From: an uncultured Bacilli bacterium
GTDB taxonomy: Bacteria > Bacillota_I > Bacilli_A > RF39 > UBA660
Length of the DNA stretch: 44,542 bases
Direction of reading: 5' to 3'
Assembly (NCBI GenBank): GCA_934131175.1
Contig: CAKOZD010000013.1
Location: 1 to 44,542 of the forward strand
Shown in pieces: positions 41,816 to 44,542 of the stretch; the stretch's first letter is position 1, and each line of letters begins with the position of its first letter. The notes under the pieces were generated by a model. That model saw only the letters and a program-made list of their open reading frames with translations, had not been told where the DNA came from and searched no databases. The position numbers and the translations under genes are program-made.

Positions 41816-43102
41816 TTAATTTTTATTACCTGCAATTGAAATATTCTTAATTAAAAGTTCAGGAGATGCTGAAGATAATTTTGTGAAATCTATTTCATTA
41901 CCTATTTCTTGAATATTTGAAAGTAGTTCAAAAATATTTGTTGTCATAATGCTTGGTGTAAATCCACATTTTATTTTTCCATTTTCAACAATAAAACCAA
42001 ATATTTGTAATGAAATATTTCCTGTTGTTTGACTTATTGCTGTTGCACTTGCTCCCATATAATCAGTTATATATAATCCATCATTTAACTCTTTTAGAAG
42101 CTTGTCATGACTGAACTTTCCTTCAATTATATGCATATTTCTTGCTGATATTTGACCATATCCATTTCCAGAAGATTCCTTATTTTGCAATTTTGCTTCT
42201 TTTATATTTGAAAGATATGTTAATAAATTACCTTTTTTTACAATGTATTTTTCTTTTGTTTCTGTTCCTTCATCATCAAATAATCTATATCCTGGATACA
42301 ATTTATTTGTTGGTTCTTCTATAATACTTATTTTGTTAGAAAAAATCTGTTGATTTATTTTATTTTCCATACAAGATGTCTTTAATCGTATATTTGTTGC
42401 TGATAACATTTCAATTATATGAGACAAAATGTTTCCTGCTACAGCTTTTGATAAAAGTATATTGTATTTTTTTGTTTCAATATCTTCTTTTTTTGAGATT
42501 ATTAATCCTTCAGAAATAACATCTTTTGTAAATTGTTCAAAATCAATTATTCCTTTTTCGGTTTTTATAATACTTTTATCATAAGTGCTTGGTACACCAT
42601 TTTCATTGATTATAACCTCAGATGCAAAAGAATATATTTTTTTATTAGAAGAAATATCTGTTCCAAGATTATTAATTATTCGTATTCTTTCGCTATGTTC
42701 TTCATAGAAACTTTCTATTTTTAAAATTTTGTCACTTATTTTCTTTAATTTATAAATGCTTGATAATTTTTCTAACTCTTCTGTAGAGTCATTTTCATCT
42801 GGTTCTTGAAGTTTCATCACCTTTTTCTTTTTTAGATAATCGTCTTCATAATTGCTATCTGTCTCATCTAATTTCATAATTAATAAATCTATGATGCTTT
42901 CGTCTAAATAATCTGTTCTTACTTTTTCAGTTTTATTGTTTCTTTCTGCTTTAATGTAATAATCTATGTGTTCTGAAATGTTATATTTTTCTAAATTTTT
43001 GTCAATAAATTGAATTTCGTTTTGTTTAATATAAGTCTCTGTTACTTGTATTCTATTTATACCTTTATTTTCTGCTAAAGTAAAAAAATCATTATAGTTC
43101 AT
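41816..43102 (-). CDS. pmbA: TldE/PmbA metalloprotease subunit
   Basis: A 428-residue protein of the TldD/PmbA family without a HExxxH motif, as expected for the TldE subunit. It has the N-terminal domain-1 helices and SATNIRLKTSCMENK-type domain-2 sequence, then IIEEPTNKLYPGYRLFDDEGTETK, NLLTYLSNIKEAKLQNKESSGNGYG, ITDYMGASATAISQTTGNISLQIFGFIVENGKI and the C-terminal GNEI-DFTKLSSASPELLIKNISIAG. With TldD it forms a heterodimer that cleaves short or unfolded peptides and matures some RiPPs. Its ATG abuts the tldD stop (TAAATG), so stoichiometric translation is likely. Confidence 0.9.
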   Translation of the reverse strand: MNYNDFFTLAENKGINRIQVTETYIKQNEIQFIDKNLEKYNISEHIDYYIKAERNNKTEKVRTDYLDESIIDLLIMKLDETDSNYEDDYLKKKKVMKLQEPDENDSTEELEKLSSIYKLKKISDKILKIESFYEEHSERIRIINNLGTDISSNKKIYSFASEVIINENGVPSTYDKSIIKTEKGIIDFEQFTKDVISEGLIISKKEDIETKKYNILLSKAVAGNILSHIIEMLSATNIRLKTSCMENKINQQIFSNKISIIEEPTNKLYPGYRLFDDEGTETKEKYIVKKGNLLTYLSNIKEAKLQNKESSGNGYGQISARNMHIIEGKFSHDKLLKELNDGLYITDYMGASATAISQTTGNISLQIFGFIVENGKIKCGFTPSIMTTNIFELLSNIQEIGNEIDFTKLSSASPELLIKNISIAGNKN

Positions 43103-44479
43103 TTATTCCATACCTCCTACTAATATTTTTGATATTTTTATAGTTGGTTGTCCTACTGTTACATATATCATTCCACTTTTGCTTCCGCAATATCCCCCAG
43201 CTAATTCCAAATCATCTGAAATCATTTCGACATTTTTTAAAATTTCTTTACTTGTTCCAATTAATGTGATTCCTTTAATTTTTTTTGTAACTTTTCCATT
43301 TTCTATTAAACTGGCTGTTTCTACAGCAAAGTTAAATTCTCCTGTTGCTGGATTTACACTTCCACCACTCATTCTTTCACAGTATACTCCATAATTTATA
43401 CTTTTTATCATATCATCTATTTTATCTGTCCCAGGTAATAAAAATGTGTTAGACATTCTCGATGTTGGTGGATATGTATAGTCTTGTCTTCTTCCGCAGC
43501 CATTTGATTTTTGATTCATTTTATTACTATTTGCTTTATCGACTAAAAATTGTTTCAAAATTCCTTTTTCAATTAATATGTTTTTATTAGTATAATCTCC
43601 TTCATCATCAATGATGTTACCTCCCCAACTGTCTTTAATAGTTCCATCATCAATAAGCGTTACTTTCGAACTTGCAATTTTTTTGCCTAAATCATCACTA
43701 AAAACTGATATATGTGGTGCAATAGAAGTTGCTTCTAGTCCATGACCACATGCTTCGTGAAATATTACTGCTCCAAAACCTGGAGCAATTATTACTGGCA
43801 TTTCACCACCTTTTATATTTATTGCATCTAATTTTTTTATTGCACTTTTACTACAATTTAATACTTTTTCTTCTAAATTCACTTCATCTAAGAAATCATA
43901 GCCACTTCCTATTGCATAATCTGTAAATTCATGTTCTTTTTTTCCATCCTTTTGAACATATACATTTGCAATAAATCTTGTAACAATAGTATTTGATTGA
44001 ATGTATTTTCCTTCTGAATTAGCAATTATAAAATTTCTATCATCTTCAATAAACCCTAGTGTTATTTGTTGAATTAGTTTTGAAGATTTTCGAACTTTTT
44101 TATCAAGATCTAATAATATCTTCTTTTTTTCACGAACGCTTATACTATCATGTGGTTTTTTTACTTTTTTTATCTTAACTTCCAAGGTATTTAACTCAAA
44201 ATTATTAGTAGTCATTTCTTGATTAAATTTTTTTGTTAAGTTAACAATCATTTTTTTTAGATTGTCCAATGTAACTATATTTGTCGAAAAATAATAAACT
44301 TCATTATTTTTTATTACTCTTATACCTATTCCTTTTGTATTTGTCGAATTGATTGTATCTAATTTTGAATCATTTAAAATAAAACTTTTCGATTTAGAAT
44401 CTTCATCAAATATTTCTACAAAGTCTGCACCATTATCTAAAGCAAATCTTATTATTTCTTCATAATCTTCCTTTTTCAA
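43103..44479 (-). CDS. tldD: TldD metalloprotease subunit
   Basis: A 458-residue protein beginning at TTG 44479, the only start that follows the SD (GGAGGAG, about 12 nt; GAAGAG closer); the nearby ATG at 44461-44463 is out of frame. The active-site HEACGHGLEATSI contains the zinc HExxxH pair, and the third ligand Cys region is in the C-terminal domain (GGYCGSKSGMIYVTVGQP). RRQDYTYPPTSRMSNTFLLPG is also family-typical. TldD works with TldE (next gene) as a cytosolic Zn protease. No RiPP precursor or modifying enzyme is in the window. Confidence 0.95.
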   Translation of the reverse strand: MKKEDYEEIIRFALDNGADFVEIFDEDSKSKSFILNDSKLDTINSTNTKGIGIRVIKNNEVYYFSTNIVTLDNLKKMIVNLTKKFNQEMTTNNFELNTLEVKIKKVKKPHDSISVREKKKILLDLDKKVRKSSKLIQQITLGFIEDDRNFIIANSEGKYIQSNTIVTRFIANVYVQKDGKKEHEFTDYAIGSGYDFLDEVNLEEKVLNCSKSAIKKLDAINIKGGEMPVIIAPGFGAVIFHEACGHGLEATSIAPHISVFSDDLGKKIASSKVTLIDDGTIKDSWGGNIIDDEGDYTNKNILIEKGILKQFLVDKANSNKMNQKSNGCGRRQDYTYPPTSRMSNTFLLPGTDKIDDMIKSINYGVYCERMSGGSVNPATGEFNFAVETASLIENGKVTKKIKGITLIGTSKEILKNVEMISDDLELAGGYCGSKSGMIYVTVGQPTIKISKILVGGME

Positions 44480-44510
44480 CTCTTCTTTTCTCCTCCTTTT
44501 CTTCTTTTTT

Positions 44511-44540
44511 ATTATACCAATTTTTTCCTTTCTTTTTCAA
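44511..44540 (-). promoter_or_regulatory. Promoter of the tldD-tldE operon
   Basis: Minus-strand TTGAAA (44535-44540) and TATAAT (44511-44516) with 18-nt spacing at the very right edge. Confidence 0.65.
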
Positions 44541-44542
44541 AA

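Overview
The window is about 44.5 kb of very AT-rich DNA from a low-GC Gram-positive (Firmicutes/Bacilli-type) chromosome. Cell-envelope genes (lipoteichoic-acid-synthase-like enzyme, LytR-CpsA-Psr protein, sortase with an LPXTG-like substrate, GH73-type glucosaminidases, a candidate WalR operator) point to a walled Gram-positive cell. TGG encodes Trp, and TGA acts as a stop in the overlapping tsaE/tsaB and tsaB/rimI junctions, so the standard bacterial code is used rather than the Mycoplasma code. Protein style (short spacers, many single-TM 'Lys-rich head + TM + exported domain' proteins) resembles uncultured gut Bacilli of the RF39/Erysipelotrichia type, but this placement is inference. No rRNA, tRNA, IS element, prophage or CRISPR array was seen. 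Nearly all genes lie on the minus strand.

Layout. 1-374: 5' part of a Rpn-like nuclease gene running off the left edge, with a promoter and strong Shine-Dalgarno but no ordinary start codon. 375-6208: divergent envelope pair (secreted glucosaminidase with Ig-like domains; LCP protein) around a candidate WalR box. 6207-13873: DHH phosphoesterase, LtaS-like enzyme plus a membrane-anchored partner, a nucleoside-deoxyribosyltransferase-like protein, a YihY-type membrane protein and a tandem solute-binding-domain GGDEF-like sensor. 13934-19826: gatCAB (Glu-tRNA amidotransferase), exodeoxyribonuclease III, an acidic membrane protein with an exported OB-like domain, and a metallophosphoesterase. 19819-26112: ligA, a lone type IV pseudopilin, a sugar-phosphate nucleotidyltransferase and pcrA.

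26196-29374 is an adhesin operon: thioester-domain/SpaA surface protein, its sortase and a five-TM protein. 29504-33152: a YfcE-like phosphodiesterase and an NMT1/SsuA-type ABC transporter whose binding-protein gene is separated from the ATPase and permease genes by a decayed gene. 33171-36641: a possible small RNA, a double-HTH regulator, a DUF1848 protein, and an operon encoding a VirB2/TrbC-like membrane module fused to a glucosaminidase followed by a membrane-anchored protein related to the one next to the LtaS-like gene. 36642-38994: FIST sensor protein and a FucO-type lactaldehyde reductase. 39191-41730: tsaE-tsaB-rimI-tsaD for tRNA t6A synthesis. 41816-44479: tldE/tldD protease pair.

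The strongest leads are the adhesin-sortase-five-TM operon (with an apparently missing sortase arginine), the TM-module/glucosaminidase fusion and its partner family, the LCP protein carrying half a solute-binding domain, the start-less Rpn-like gene, and the repeated use of terminator-promoter cassettes in very short spacers.
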